Assembly: GCA_910579655.1 (NCBI GenBank)
Contig: CAJTVE010000006.1
Coordinates: forward strand, 3,359 to 67,358
Direction: 5' to 3'
Origin: an uncultured Allobaculum sp.
GTDB taxonomy: Bacteria; Bacillota_I; Bacilli_A; Erysipelotrichales; Erysipelotrichaceae
Length of the DNA: 64,000 bases
This document shows, piece by piece, positions 37,795-46,454 of this stretch (the first letter of the stretch is position 1; each line of letters opens with the position of its first letter). A program made the translations under genes and the position numbers. The notes under the pieces are model-generated. The model worked only from the letters and a program-made list of their open reading frames with translations, did no database searches and was not told the DNA's origin.

Positions 37795-38250
37795 ATGTTA
37801 GAACCAGGAACTCTGGCTCCGGAATTTACATTGCCAGACCAGAATGGAAATCCCGTTTCCTTGTCTGACTTTCGAGGTCAGAAAGTGATTCTTTATTTCT
37901 ATCCCAAAGACAACACGAGCGGCTGCACAAAACAAGCGTGTGCTTACCGGGATGCGTATCCGCAGTTTCTTGAGAAGAATGCCAAAGTCATTGGCATCTC
38001 CAAGGATACCGTGCGCTCGCATGCCAACTTTGAAAAGAAGTACGAACTTCCATTTACTCTGTTAGCCGATCCGGAGCGCAAAGTACTTGATGCGTATGAC
38101 GTGCTCAAAGAAAAAACGATGTACGGCAAGAAGGTCAGGGGAACTGTACGGACAACGTATCTGATCGATGAAAACGGTAAAATTGAGAAGGCTTACGAAA
38201 AAGTAAAACCCGAACAAGATTACGAAATTCTTCTGGCTGATCTGGGATGA
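37795..38250 (+). CDS. bcp: Thiol peroxidase, Bcp-type peroxiredoxin
   Basis: A 151-residue cytoplasmic peroxiredoxin that reduces hydroperoxides. The peroxidatic Cys44 lies in NTSGCTKQAC and the resolving Cys49 is five residues on, the atypical 2-Cys Bcp pattern. The thioredoxin fold opens with PEFTLPDQNG. The start follows AAAGGAG by eight bases; eleven upstream in-frame codons are not used. A terminator follows, so it is separate from pfkA. Confidence 0.95.
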   Translation: MLEPGTLAPEFTLPDQNGNPVSLSDFRGQKVILYFYPKDNTSGCTKQACAYRDAYPQFLEKNAKVIGISKDTVRSHANFEKKYELPFTLLADPERKVLDAYDVLKEKTMYGKKVRGTVRTTYLIDENGKIEKAYEKVKPEQDYEILLADLG

Positions 38251-38336
38251 AACCAGGCGAAAAAAGGTAAAGCTGCCCGATTGTTTTCTGGATTTCTGAT
38301 CTACCTTTAGTCTGTTCCGAAACAGAAAAAGAACTG

Positions 38337-38379
38337 AAATGCGACCCTTTGCTTCAAGCATAAAAAGGTCGCATTTTTT
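38337..38379 (+). terminator. Terminator of bcp
   Basis: AAATGCGACC pairs with GGTCGCATTT, followed by TTT. Confidence 0.85.
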
Positions 38380-38519
38380 AGGAGGAGAAAAATTAGCAGG
38401 GAATGAAAAGAGAGGAAAATCAGGATGCCGGAAGTATGTTAGAATTAGGGCAACAAAGCAGATCGCAGGCTTATTCCTGCGATTCATATCTGAGGATCTG
38501 AAAAGACGGAGGACTAAAG

Positions 38520-39482
38520 ATGATTAAAAGAATCGGTGTTCTGACTTCCGGTGGCGACTCTCCTGGAATGAATGCGGCTGTACGGGCAATTACCCGCATC
38601 GGAATCAATGCAGGACTGGAAGTTTTTGGCATTTATAACGGATACAAAGGAATGGTAGAAGGTTACATTGAACCTTTGACAACTGAGTCCGTGAGTGAGA
38701 TTCTGACACGCGGCGGAACTGTACTTGGATCTGCCCGTCTGCCGGAGTTCAAAGATATTGAAGTACGAAAAAAAGCGATTAAACAGTTGCAGCGCCGCGG
38801 CATTGAAGCGGTTGTTGTAATTGGCGGCGACGGCTCCTATCGCGGCGCCCTCGAACTTACCCATATGGGAATTAACTGTATCGGATTGCCTGGTACAATT
38901 GATAATGACATTACTTGCACAGATTATACGATCGGCTTTATGACCGCGCTTGAAACAGTTGTTGATGCGGTCGATAAACTGCGTGACACCTCTAACTCCC
39001 ATCACCGCTGCTCCATTGTTGAAGTTATGGGCAACCGCTGCGGAGACTTGGCTTTATGGTCTGGCATCGCATGCGGTGCGGAAATCGTAGTCACCAGTGA
39101 AAGTGGATTCGATGAACAGGATATTCTGGATCGTCTTCGCGATCTCGACCAGATCAAGAAGAAAAAACACGCGATTGTGATCATTTCTGAAAAGATCACG
39201 GATGTTCACCAGTTTGCCAAACGCGTTACCCTCAATACCGGATTCTCCGGACGGGCAACGGTACTTGGCCACATCCAGCGTGGTGGATCTCCATGTCCAT
39301 TCGACCGTATGCTCGCCAGTCAGATGGGCGAAAAAGCGATTGACCTTCTGATGCAGGGAATCGGTGGCCAATGCGTAGCGATCAGAGACAATCAGATCGT
39401 AGCTTATCCAATTGAACGAGCATTAGTGATGCCTTCTTCCTCGAAAAAGCCTCTGACAAACTTGTTTGAGCGTCTGGGATAA
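38520..39482 (+). CDS. pfkA: 6-phosphofructokinase
   Basis: A 320-residue ATP-dependent phosphofructokinase, the committed step of glycolysis. GVLTSGGDSPGMNAA and VVIGGDGSYRGA bind ATP, and PGTIDNDI holds the catalytic aspartate. The glycine of GGDGS marks the ATP rather than pyrophosphate type. LGHIQRGGSP is the PFK signature near the effector site. GGAGG precedes the ATG. pyk follows by 68 bases, the standard Bacillota operon. Confidence 0.98.
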   Translation: MIKRIGVLTSGGDSPGMNAAVRAITRIGINAGLEVFGIYNGYKGMVEGYIEPLTTESVSEILTRGGTVLGSARLPEFKDIEVRKKAIKQLQRRGIEAVVVIGGDGSYRGALELTHMGINCIGLPGTIDNDITCTDYTIGFMTALETVVDAVDKLRDTSNSHHRCSIVEVMGNRCGDLALWSGIACGAEIVVTSESGFDEQDILDRLRDLDQIKKKKHAIVIISEKITDVHQFAKRVTLNTGFSGRATVLGHIQRGGSPCPFDRMLASQMGEKAIDLLMQGIGGQCVAIRDNQIVAYPIERALVMPSSSKKPLTNLFERLG

Positions 39483-39550
39483 AAGTCCGGATTTGAGCAA
39501 TTAAGATAAGCATGGTATAGAATCGTTTTGAAATCAATCGAGGTATATAT

Positions 39551-40969
39551 ATGGACAAGAAAACAAAAGTTGTCTGCACGATCGGCCCTGCCAGTGAAGA
39601 CAAAGAAATGATCAAAAAGCTTGTGAACGAAGGCATGAATATCTGCCGTCTGAACTTCTCTCATGGTGACTACTCTGAACACGGTGCCCGTATCGAGAAG
39701 ATCCGCAATGTTTCGAAAGAACTCAAGAAACCGATCGGTATCATGCTGGATACAAAAGGTCCTGAAATCCGTCTGGGTGAATTCGAAAATGGCGGCGTTC
39801 AGTTCGAAAAAGGTGACGTGGTTACAATCGTCAATGACCCAACTGTAATGGGAACCCGTGAAAAATTCGCGATCAATGTTCCTGAAGTCTTTAATGACGT
39901 AAAACCTGGTGACTTTATCCTGATGGATGATGGTAAAATGCGCGTTGATATCACTGAAGTCAACTACGGTAAAGATTTCAAAGGGGTGGTCGCAAACCCA
40001 CACTTCCTGAAATCCAAAAAAGGATGCAACCTGCCAGGTATCGTTCTTTCCATGCCATTCCTTTCCAAAAAGGATGAAGCTGACTTACGTTTCGGTGCCC
40101 AGAACGATGTAGACTACATCGCATTAAGCTTTGTACGTCGTAAAGAAGATGTTCTTGCTGTTCGTGACATCCTGATCTCCGAAGGCAAAGACGATATCCA
40201 GATTTTCGCCAAAATCGAAAACCAGGAAGGTTTCGACAACCTGCGTGACATTCTTGAAGTGGCTGACGGCATTATGGTTGCCCGTGGTGACTTAGGTGTG
40301 AACGTTTCTCTGGAATACGTTCCAATCTACCAGAAACAGATGATCAAAGTTGCAAACGAAATGGGTAAACCAGTGATCACGGCTACTCACATGCTTGAAA
40401 GTATGCAGGGAAACCCAAGACCTACTCGTGCTGAAGCCAGTGACGTTGCCAATGCCATCATGGATGGTACAGATGCCGTGATGACTTCTGCCGAAACTGC
40501 AGCTGGTCTCTATCCAGCTGAAGCTGTACACACATTCACGAAGATTGCTGACGCAATCGAACCAATGATCGATTACAAGACCAGACTTGCTGATGGAATT
40601 GCATCGTCCAACCGCAACATGTCCGACTCCATCGCCATTTCTGCAGCGGAAACTGCTCTGGCTATGGATATTAAGGCGATCGTTGCCTTTACCCAGTCCG
40701 GTCTGACCGCAAAACGTCTGGCTAAATTCCGCCCAGAAGCGCCAATCATTGCTGTTACTTTCGATGAAAAAGTTCAGCGTTCTCTGCTTCCAGTCTTCGG
40801 TGTTCAGCCTGTTGTGACAGACGTACAGAATACTCAGCAGAATGACGTTCAGCTGGCGCGCAACATTGCTCTGAAAAACGGACTCCATCATGGGGACAAC
40901 ATCATCGTTGTTGCTGGTTATCCGGTAGGTGCTGGTTCAACCAACATGATGAAGATTGTAACTGTTTAA
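39551..40969 (+). CDS. pyk: Pyruvate kinase
   Basis: A 472-residue pyruvate kinase making pyruvate and ATP from phosphoenolpyruvate. TKVVCTIGPAS starts the protein, FAKIENQEG carries the catalytic lysine region, and MVARGDLGV binds metal. It lacks the extra C-terminal PEP-utiliser domain found in Bacillus enzymes and ends after the allosteric domain. Third-base choice is strongly biased, as in highly expressed genes. A terminator closes the pfkA-pyk unit. Confidence 0.98.
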   Translation: MDKKTKVVCTIGPASEDKEMIKKLVNEGMNICRLNFSHGDYSEHGARIEKIRNVSKELKKPIGIMLDTKGPEIRLGEFENGGVQFEKGDVVTIVNDPTVMGTREKFAINVPEVFNDVKPGDFILMDDGKMRVDITEVNYGKDFKGVVANPHFLKSKKGCNLPGIVLSMPFLSKKDEADLRFGAQNDVDYIALSFVRRKEDVLAVRDILISEGKDDIQIFAKIENQEGFDNLRDILEVADGIMVARGDLGVNVSLEYVPIYQKQMIKVANEMGKPVITATHMLESMQGNPRPTRAEASDVANAIMDGTDAVMTSAETAAGLYPAEAVHTFTKIADAIEPMIDYKTRLADGIASSNRNMSDSIAISAAETALAMDIKAIVAFTQSGLTAKRLAKFRPEAPIIAVTFDEKVQRSLLPVFGVQPVVTDVQNTQQNDVQLARNIALKNGLHHGDNIIVVAGYPVGAGSTNMMKIVTV

Positions 40970-40993
40970 GACATAATCCAATAAAATCTATAC

Positions 40994-41025
40994 AAAAAAA
41001 CCACGGCTGATCCCGTGGTTTTTTT
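40994..41025 (+). terminator. Terminator of pfkA-pyk
   Basis: AAAACCACGG pairs with CCGTGGTTTT around six bases, followed by a T tract. Confidence 0.95.
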
Positions 41026-41152
41026 GCGCCGAACTCTTGGCTTCATACCGGTTGGTTCAATGAAAAAGACTTCCGTTTGATGATGGAAGTCTTGAATGAG
41101 ACAGGGGAGCGTCCACTACATGGATCTATATGAGTACCCACTGAAAAGGACT

Positions 41153-42010
41153 TTATTTCATGATGTCCAATGAACTGAGGACTTCATTTAAACGAATAGC
41201 GTCCCAGGGCAGGTTTTCTGCAATGGTCAAGCCGACCAGGTCGGTACAAGATTGAGCGTCTTGTAAAATCTGGTTCACCTGAGCCAAAGATAAGCGACCA
41301 ATGACGGCAAAAAAATCTTCAGGATTCTTGTATGGTTCAGCAGGGTATTGAGAATAATAGTCGTAGGGCGAAAGAACGTCGACATCCCAATGGATGGCAA
41401 TCTTTTGAATCCCCTGTTTTTGGATCCATTCTTTGACGGCATGCGGATGGGCGGTAATTTGTTCGGGTGTTAGAAACTGGATATTCAATTCTTTTACCCA
41501 TTTCTCTTTTGGCCGCAGGTCTTTTTCAATCAATCCGGCATATAAAATTCTGTCTGGCAATACTGGATTCTTTACTTCTGTTAATGGATTTCCTGGATTT
41601 AAGCCCAAAAGGTTGGCAACTGGCATTTCATGAAAGTGGCGGGTGGTTCCAATTTTGGAAATGTCAGGATGCGCATCCAGCCAGAGAATCCCAAAACTGT
41701 CCCCATATTTTTCGCGCAGCCATGCAAATGGGGTTTGAGAAACAGAGCAATCGCCGCCTAAAATTACGACTTGATCGGGATTGGCTTCCTCTAAAATGGC
41801 CCGCGCCTGTTTCTCCTGGGCTTGCAGTGCGCTTTGGGCATCTACAATGGATCCAGAAGTGTCTGAATCAAGGCAGCAGATCGTATAAGAAGGAGTCTGG
41901 CAGGATTCTGGGACAATGGCTTTTAAAATTTGTTGCCCCAGAATGTAATCTGGGTTCATCCCGCCCTGCCAGCGTGCCCAGTTGAGACGCAGCGTTTTGT
42001 TTTTATTCAT
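41153..42010 (-). CDS. Arginase/agmatinase family hydrolase
   Basis: A 285-residue ureohydrolase-fold protein. The metal site motifs are GGDCSVS (GGDHS in classic arginases, so one ligand is cysteine), DAHPDI and DVDVLSP (DxDxxDP in classic ones). Some uncharacterised arginase-like families share the GGDC variant, so the substrate may not be arginine. Its ATG overlaps the last eight bases of the GH1 gene, with AGAGAGGA inside that gene as ribosome binding site, so the two are translationally coupled. The metabolic link to a glucosidase is not obvious. Confidence 0.85.
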   Translation of the reverse strand: MNKNKTLRLNWARWQGGMNPDYILGQQILKAIVPESCQTPSYTICCLDSDTSGSIVDAQSALQAQEKQARAILEEANPDQVVILGGDCSVSQTPFAWLREKYGDSFGILWLDAHPDISKIGTTRHFHEMPVANLLGLNPGNPLTEVKNPVLPDRILYAGLIEKDLRPKEKWVKELNIQFLTPEQITAHPHAVKEWIQKQGIQKIAIHWDVDVLSPYDYYSQYPAEPYKNPEDFFAVIGRLSLAQVNQILQDAQSCTDLVGLTIAENLPWDAIRLNEVLSSLDIMK

Positions 42011-43415
42011 CGTGGAGTCCTCTCTTTCCATTGGTTGTGATCACTTGTTTATACCAGTCAAAGCTGTCCTTGCGAATGCGTTTGAGGGTGCCTTTTCCCT
42101 GATCGTCTCGATCGACGTAAATGAAGCCATAACGTTTTTCCATCTGCCCTTCGGACTGACTGACAAGATCGATCGGTGCCCAGCTTGTATAGCCAAGTAA
42201 GTTGACTCCATCTTCTATAGCTTGCTCGACTTGAAGAAGATGCTGTCGGAAAAAATCAATGCGGTAAGGATCATGAATATGAACTCCATCATTTTCCTGC
42301 ACAGGCACATCGTGAAAGCCCATCCCGTTTTCAACGATAAACAACGGCTTCTGGTAGCGGTCATACAGCTCATTGAGAAAAATCCGCAGCCCTTTCGGGT
42401 CAATTTGATAGCCCCAGTCGGATACGCTCAGATAGGGATTCTTAATGGCTTTGGTCAGGTTGCCGGCGACGCGTTCGCTATTCGATGATGCCGTTGCTAC
42501 ATCACTGGCATAGTAGGAAAATGAGATGAAATCAACAGTATGCTTCAAATGATTTTCATCGTCTGGCTCCATTTGAATTCGGATGTTGTTTTCCCTAAAA
42601 AAGCGTTTCATATAGCCTGGATAACACCCACGCACCTGGACATCACTGAAAAATAAGGTCTGACGTTCTTTGTCGATTTTGGCGAGAACATCATCAGGAT
42701 TGTAGGTTTGAGCGTAAATTGGGGTCCCGGCAATCATGCAGCCGATCATAAAATCGGGATTGATTTCATGACCAAGCTTGACTGTTTTGGCACTGGCGAC
42801 AAACTGATGATGAATTGCCTGGTAGAGAAGGGATGGATCAATTTCATCTGGCATGCCCGCAATGCCCCCTCCATTAAAAGGGGCATGCAAAGTCATGTTG
42901 ATTTCGTTAAATGTCAGCCAGTAACGGATCTTGTCTTTGTAGCGGCGCATAATGAATTCAGCAAATTTGAGATAGAAAGCAATCAATCGCCGGTCGGCCC
43001 AGCCGTTGTATTTAGTGGCTAAAGCCAGGGGCATCTCATAGTGTGAGATCGTGACCAGCGGTTCCATCCCTCGCAAGAGAACAGCTTCAACCAGCCGGTC
43101 TACATAAGCCACGCCTGCAGGATTCGGTTCTGCTTCTTCGCCGGTTGGGAATAAGCGGGTCCATGGAATTGAGAACCGAAAGGTTTTAAACCCCATCTCC
43201 TGCATCAGATCTAAGTCGCTTTCGAAGCGATGATAGAAATCAATCGCTTCCTGTTTTGGATACCAGGCTTTGGGCGGAATGCTGGGAGCAAAGAACACTC
43301 CTTGGTCTAAAGCGTCAGCTGTTGAGAATCCTTTGCCATCTTCTAAAACCGCTCCTTCACATTGGTTGGCAGCCAGCGCACCGCCCCATAAAAAGTTTTC
43401 GCTAAACATATTCAC
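42003..43415 (-). CDS. 6-phospho-beta-glucosidase, GH1 family (second locus)
   Basis: A 470-residue GH1 enzyme for PTS-imported beta-glucosides. NFLWGGALAANQCEGA is the family start. The acid/base is the glutamate of TFNE (residue 171) and the nucleophile that of VENG (residue 362). LVSQSEGQMEKRYG matches the 6-phosphate-binding loop. AAGGAAGG precedes the start, and TATACT on the minus strand (43454-43459) is a likely -10 element. There is no PTS gene at this locus, so the sugar must come through a transporter elsewhere. The adjacent RpiR regulator probably controls it. Confidence 0.95.
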   Translation of the reverse strand: MNMFSENFLWGGALAANQCEGAVLEDGKGFSTADALDQGVFFAPSIPPKAWYPKQEAIDFYHRFESDLDLMQEMGFKTFRFSIPWTRLFPTGEEAEPNPAGVAYVDRLVEAVLLRGMEPLVTISHYEMPLALATKYNGWADRRLIAFYLKFAEFIMRRYKDKIRYWLTFNEINMTLHAPFNGGGIAGMPDEIDPSLLYQAIHHQFVASAKTVKLGHEINPDFMIGCMIAGTPIYAQTYNPDDVLAKIDKERQTLFFSDVQVRGCYPGYMKRFFRENNIRIQMEPDDENHLKHTVDFISFSYYASDVATASSNSERVAGNLTKAIKNPYLSVSDWGYQIDPKGLRIFLNELYDRYQKPLFIVENGMGFHDVPVQENDGVHIHDPYRIDFFRQHLLQVEQAIEDGVNLLGYTSWAPIDLVSQSEGQMEKRYGFIYVDRDDQGKGTLKRIRKDSFDWYKQVITTNGKRGLHDE

Positions 43416-43482
43416 TTACCTTCCTTGCTTCCAAGAACTCTTTGGATGGCTTCAGTATAGAAAAGGGGAAGGAAAAGAAAAA

Positions 43483-43505
43483 TGGTCCGAAACTGTTTCG
43501 GACCA
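43483..43505 (-). terminator. Hairpin between the RpiR gene and GH1 gene, terminator and possible operator
   Basis: TGGTCCGAAA and TTTCGGACCA flank three bases. On the minus strand TTTTTCTTTTCC follows, so it ends the RpiR transcript. Its place just upstream of the GH1 -10 region also allows operator use. Confidence 0.75.
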
Positions 43506-43572
43506 AAGGGATCAGATTGGAAATTGAAACGAGCAAACAGATGAGACATCTGGACTCAAATAAGTACTGAGC

Positions 43573-44406
43573 TTAATAGAGCGTCCAGTCCTTGCGCAGC
43601 TTCTGAGCTGTTTGCGTGTCGGCTTCGTAACTGCGCACATGAAGATAGACAAACAGCAGGTCAATGAGAAAAAGCATCGAGTACAGCGGATCCATAAATT
43701 CCATTGCCACAACATTTTGGCCCTCATAGAGCGGAAGGCAGACGGAACAAAGACTGGAAGCCTGCTTGCCGGGACCCATGAGGCCAACTGAAGGGATATT
43801 CAGTTCTTTGAGAACCAAGGCTGTCTTGGCAATCTGCGGATTGTTTCCGGTAAAGGATAAAAGTAAAGCAACATGGTTGGCGTCTTTAGTTCGCAGCAAG
43901 TAGTGATCGTTAATACCGGTATGGACGGTGCAGGATCGGCCAATGGACTGAAATTTGTATTGGGCAGCCAGACCGGCAGCCTGGGTAATTCCTAAACAAT
44001 AGATATCGATAAAGGAAGCGTTGTGTAAAAGCGCGCCAGCCTTTTTGACCAGATGGACATTTTGCATCAAGGCTGAATGGCGAATAACGGATTCAAAGAA
44101 AGCCGGGAGCACCTCAAGTGTCTGGGCCACAGTCGTATCTGCGCGAAAAGGTGCATCGCTTAGCAGCAAACCCAGTCGATGGGACTGGTCCAGCTCCCGA
44201 ATTAAGCGGGATTTAAACTCAGGAAAACCGGAAAGACCCAGCTTGTTTAAAAACCGAAAGACACTGGCTTTCGAAGTATACGAGGCATGAGCAAGTTCGG
44301 CTGCACTCAGACTGGCTAACTCTTCTGGATGGCCGAGGATATAGTCGGCAATCTGGCAGTCGACGGCCGAGAAGTTTTTTCTCTCCTCAAGAAGTTCGAT
44401 GATCAT
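43573..44406 (-). CDS. RpiR family regulator with SIS domain (second locus)
   Basis: A regulator of about 277 residues. The helix-turn-helix reads LSAAELAHASYTSKASVFRFLNKLG, and the SIS domain carries SFTGNN as the phosphosugar serine/threonine motif. It likely senses a phosphorylated beta-glucoside and controls the GH1-arginase pair. The chosen ATG has no ribosome binding site. Instead TATACT ends six bases before it, the spacing expected for a leaderless transcript. A TTG 60 bases upstream is the alternative start. Confidence 0.88.
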   Translation of the reverse strand: MIIELLEERKNFSAVDCQIADYILGHPEELASLSAAELAHASYTSKASVFRFLNKLGLSGFPEFKSRLIRELDQSHRLGLLLSDAPFRADTTVAQTLEVLPAFFESVIRHSALMQNVHLVKKAGALLHNASFIDIYCLGITQAAGLAAQYKFQSIGRSCTVHTGINDHYLLRTKDANHVALLLSFTGNNPQIAKTALVLKELNIPSVGLMGPGKQASSLCSVCLPLYEGQNVVAMEFMDPLYSMLFLIDLLFVYLHVRSYEADTQTAQKLRKDWTLY

Positions 44407-44659
44407 AGGTTCAGTATACGAAACATGAAGCAGATTTGAAATCAGGAAATAGGAATAGTCTGTCAATGAACACCCAGGCTCAAGAGCTGGCTGTTCAGAA
44501 GGCGCCTATTCGATTTTGAATCATTGGCGGATGCCTGTTTTTAGAGGAAAGCAGAGATTGCGCTGCCTTCATGGATGCTGGCCTGGTTTTGCCTGCCTTT
44601 GCCTGCCACTCTTTTTTTATTCATGGGGTTCAGTACGCACAACCCCACCCATTGTCTGG

Positions 44660-46114
44660 CTATCTGAGCCTGAGTTCTTTTTTCATCCAGGCCAGATCGC
44701 TTTGTAAAATGTAAATCGAGCAGCAGCCAGGGGCACAGTCAAAAACAGCATGACCATTGGCATCGATCTGGATGATGTGGTTCTTACGCGAAATATCTTC
44801 AAATGTCAGACCGGCATATTCAGGAACCTGGACAGTTTTCGTTTTGGCATCTCCAATGGTAAACAGCACCAGAATCGGATGACTGGAGCGGGCAAGCCAG
44901 CATGCTTTCTGTGGATCTTCATCAAACAGGTCTGTGATTGGTCCTGAAAGCAGATGGGATCGGATCCACATCATCTGTTCAAGCAGGGCAACTTTGGGCG
45001 AACTGGTTTTGCGCACGCCTTCCAGATCTCCCAGAAAAACACAGGGAACCTGGCAGCGATACAGCAGAATCAGGGCATAGGCCGCCGTTTTAAACCAGTC
45101 CATGATCCAGGATTCAAGCGCCTGACCGGGCTGGGTATCATGATTATCGACGAATGCCACCGCATAGTCAGGATGGCTTTCGCTCAATGTGCCATGGAAC
45201 AGCGTGCGCACATCATACTTGCCGCCTGAGCGGGAACAGTCAAAGAGATGGTAATGCAAAGGCACATCGAACAGTTTCATGCAATGTCTGGAGTCTCGGA
45301 GAAAACCTTCCAGCTCATTCAGATTGCCGCTCCAGTATTCCCCAACCGCAAAAGCACCAGCCTGGGTGTTCTGGCGGATATGTGTCAGCCAGCCGTCAAA
45401 GAAGGTGGAATCGATGGATTTTACCGCATCAAAGCGAAAACCGTTGAGTCCAAACCGGTTCGTATACCAGACCCCCCAGCGATACAACTCGTCTTTAACC
45501 CAGCTCACCGAATGATCGATATCCATGCCCATGATGTAATCAAAGTTTCCGGATTCTTTGGAAACATGATCTGACCAGTGATGCCCATCAAAAAGCAAAA
45601 TCCAGCGTTCATGGTCCAGAAAACGATCGGAAGCCTTAAAGCAGGATTGGTTCCAGATGAAATCTGAATACATCCCCTTGCGCCCGGGGAAGGTATATCG
45701 GGAGTACAGTTCGGTTGTAAACGGTGGGGCGACAGGATGGTTGCGGTCGCTTTCGGACATCGGAGTCACCCGGACCGCTTCCAGTTCATCGCCACCCATC
45801 CGGTGATTGAGAATGATATCCGCGATGACCTGAATGTGGCGGTCGGATAAAGCCTTGATGGCAGCCTGATACTGACGGACATTTCCATATTTTGTCCGCA
45901 CGGATCCTTTCTGGTTGAATTCACCAAGATCATAAGGATCATACAGACCATATCCGACATCTTTCTTGCCTTCACGACCTTTTGCGGCTGGCGGCATCCA
46001 GACCATGGTTACCCCCAGTGTTTCCAGGTGAGGGGCAGCCTTTTTCAGGCGGGTATAGGTAAATCCATCGGCTCGGGTATACCATTGAAAATACTGAAGC
46101 AAGGTTTCCTTCAT
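44660..46114 (-). CDS. Cytoplasmic alpha-amylase, GH13 family
   Basis: A 484-residue GH13 enzyme close to the cytoplasmic amylase group (subfamily 5). It starts LLQYFQWYTRADG, the usual opening. The conserved regions are DIILNH, GFRFDAVKSID (nucleophile aspartate), VGEYW (acid/base glutamate) and FVDNHDTQ (third carboxylate). No signal peptide is present, so it degrades internal maltodextrin or glycogen. AAAAGGAGC precedes the start. It is monocistronic. Confidence 0.95.
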   Translation of the reverse strand: MKETLLQYFQWYTRADGFTYTRLKKAAPHLETLGVTMVWMPPAAKGREGKKDVGYGLYDPYDLGEFNQKGSVRTKYGNVRQYQAAIKALSDRHIQVIADIILNHRMGGDELEAVRVTPMSESDRNHPVAPPFTTELYSRYTFPGRKGMYSDFIWNQSCFKASDRFLDHERWILLFDGHHWSDHVSKESGNFDYIMGMDIDHSVSWVKDELYRWGVWYTNRFGLNGFRFDAVKSIDSTFFDGWLTHIRQNTQAGAFAVGEYWSGNLNELEGFLRDSRHCMKLFDVPLHYHLFDCSRSGGKYDVRTLFHGTLSESHPDYAVAFVDNHDTQPGQALESWIMDWFKTAAYALILLYRCQVPCVFLGDLEGVRKTSSPKVALLEQMMWIRSHLLSGPITDLFDEDPQKACWLARSSHPILVLFTIGDAKTKTVQVPEYAGLTFEDISRKNHIIQIDANGHAVFDCAPGCCSIYILQSDLAWMKKELRLR

Positions 46115-46384
46115 AGCAGCTCCTTTTCAGATGGAAGAAAGGCAGGCTGCCGATCTTCTGATCCGTTCTATTCATTTTTGATTCATCTTTTGAATTTGTT
46201 TTCCCACTTTATCATTGATTTTTACAGGTTAATGCCAAGCGGATGCATTCCTTGCAATTCTGGTTAAAAGCATCATGCAGGCGGTCTGTAACCGCTTTTG
46301 TTTTATTCAAGAATCCAAAAATCCATCCATCGCCAAAAGCGTCGGCAGAGCGGCCATCCGCCCTTACCGCCAGATATGAAAAAA
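46115..46384. other. Gap between amylase and exporter genes
   Basis: Contains the amylase promoter region and a small hairpin GCGGT/ACCGC near 46280. No gene is seen. Confidence 0.4.
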
Positions 46385-46410
46385 GGCGTGTGATTTCGAG
46401 TTCACACGCC
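46385..46410 (-). terminator. Terminator of the ABC exporter operon
   Basis: GGCGTGTGA pairs with TCACACGCC. On the minus strand a TTTTTT tract follows. Confidence 0.9.
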
Positions 46411-46454
46411 ATGAAAACAGAATCTGCAAAGCAAAGCTTTGAAAAGAAGAGAAC

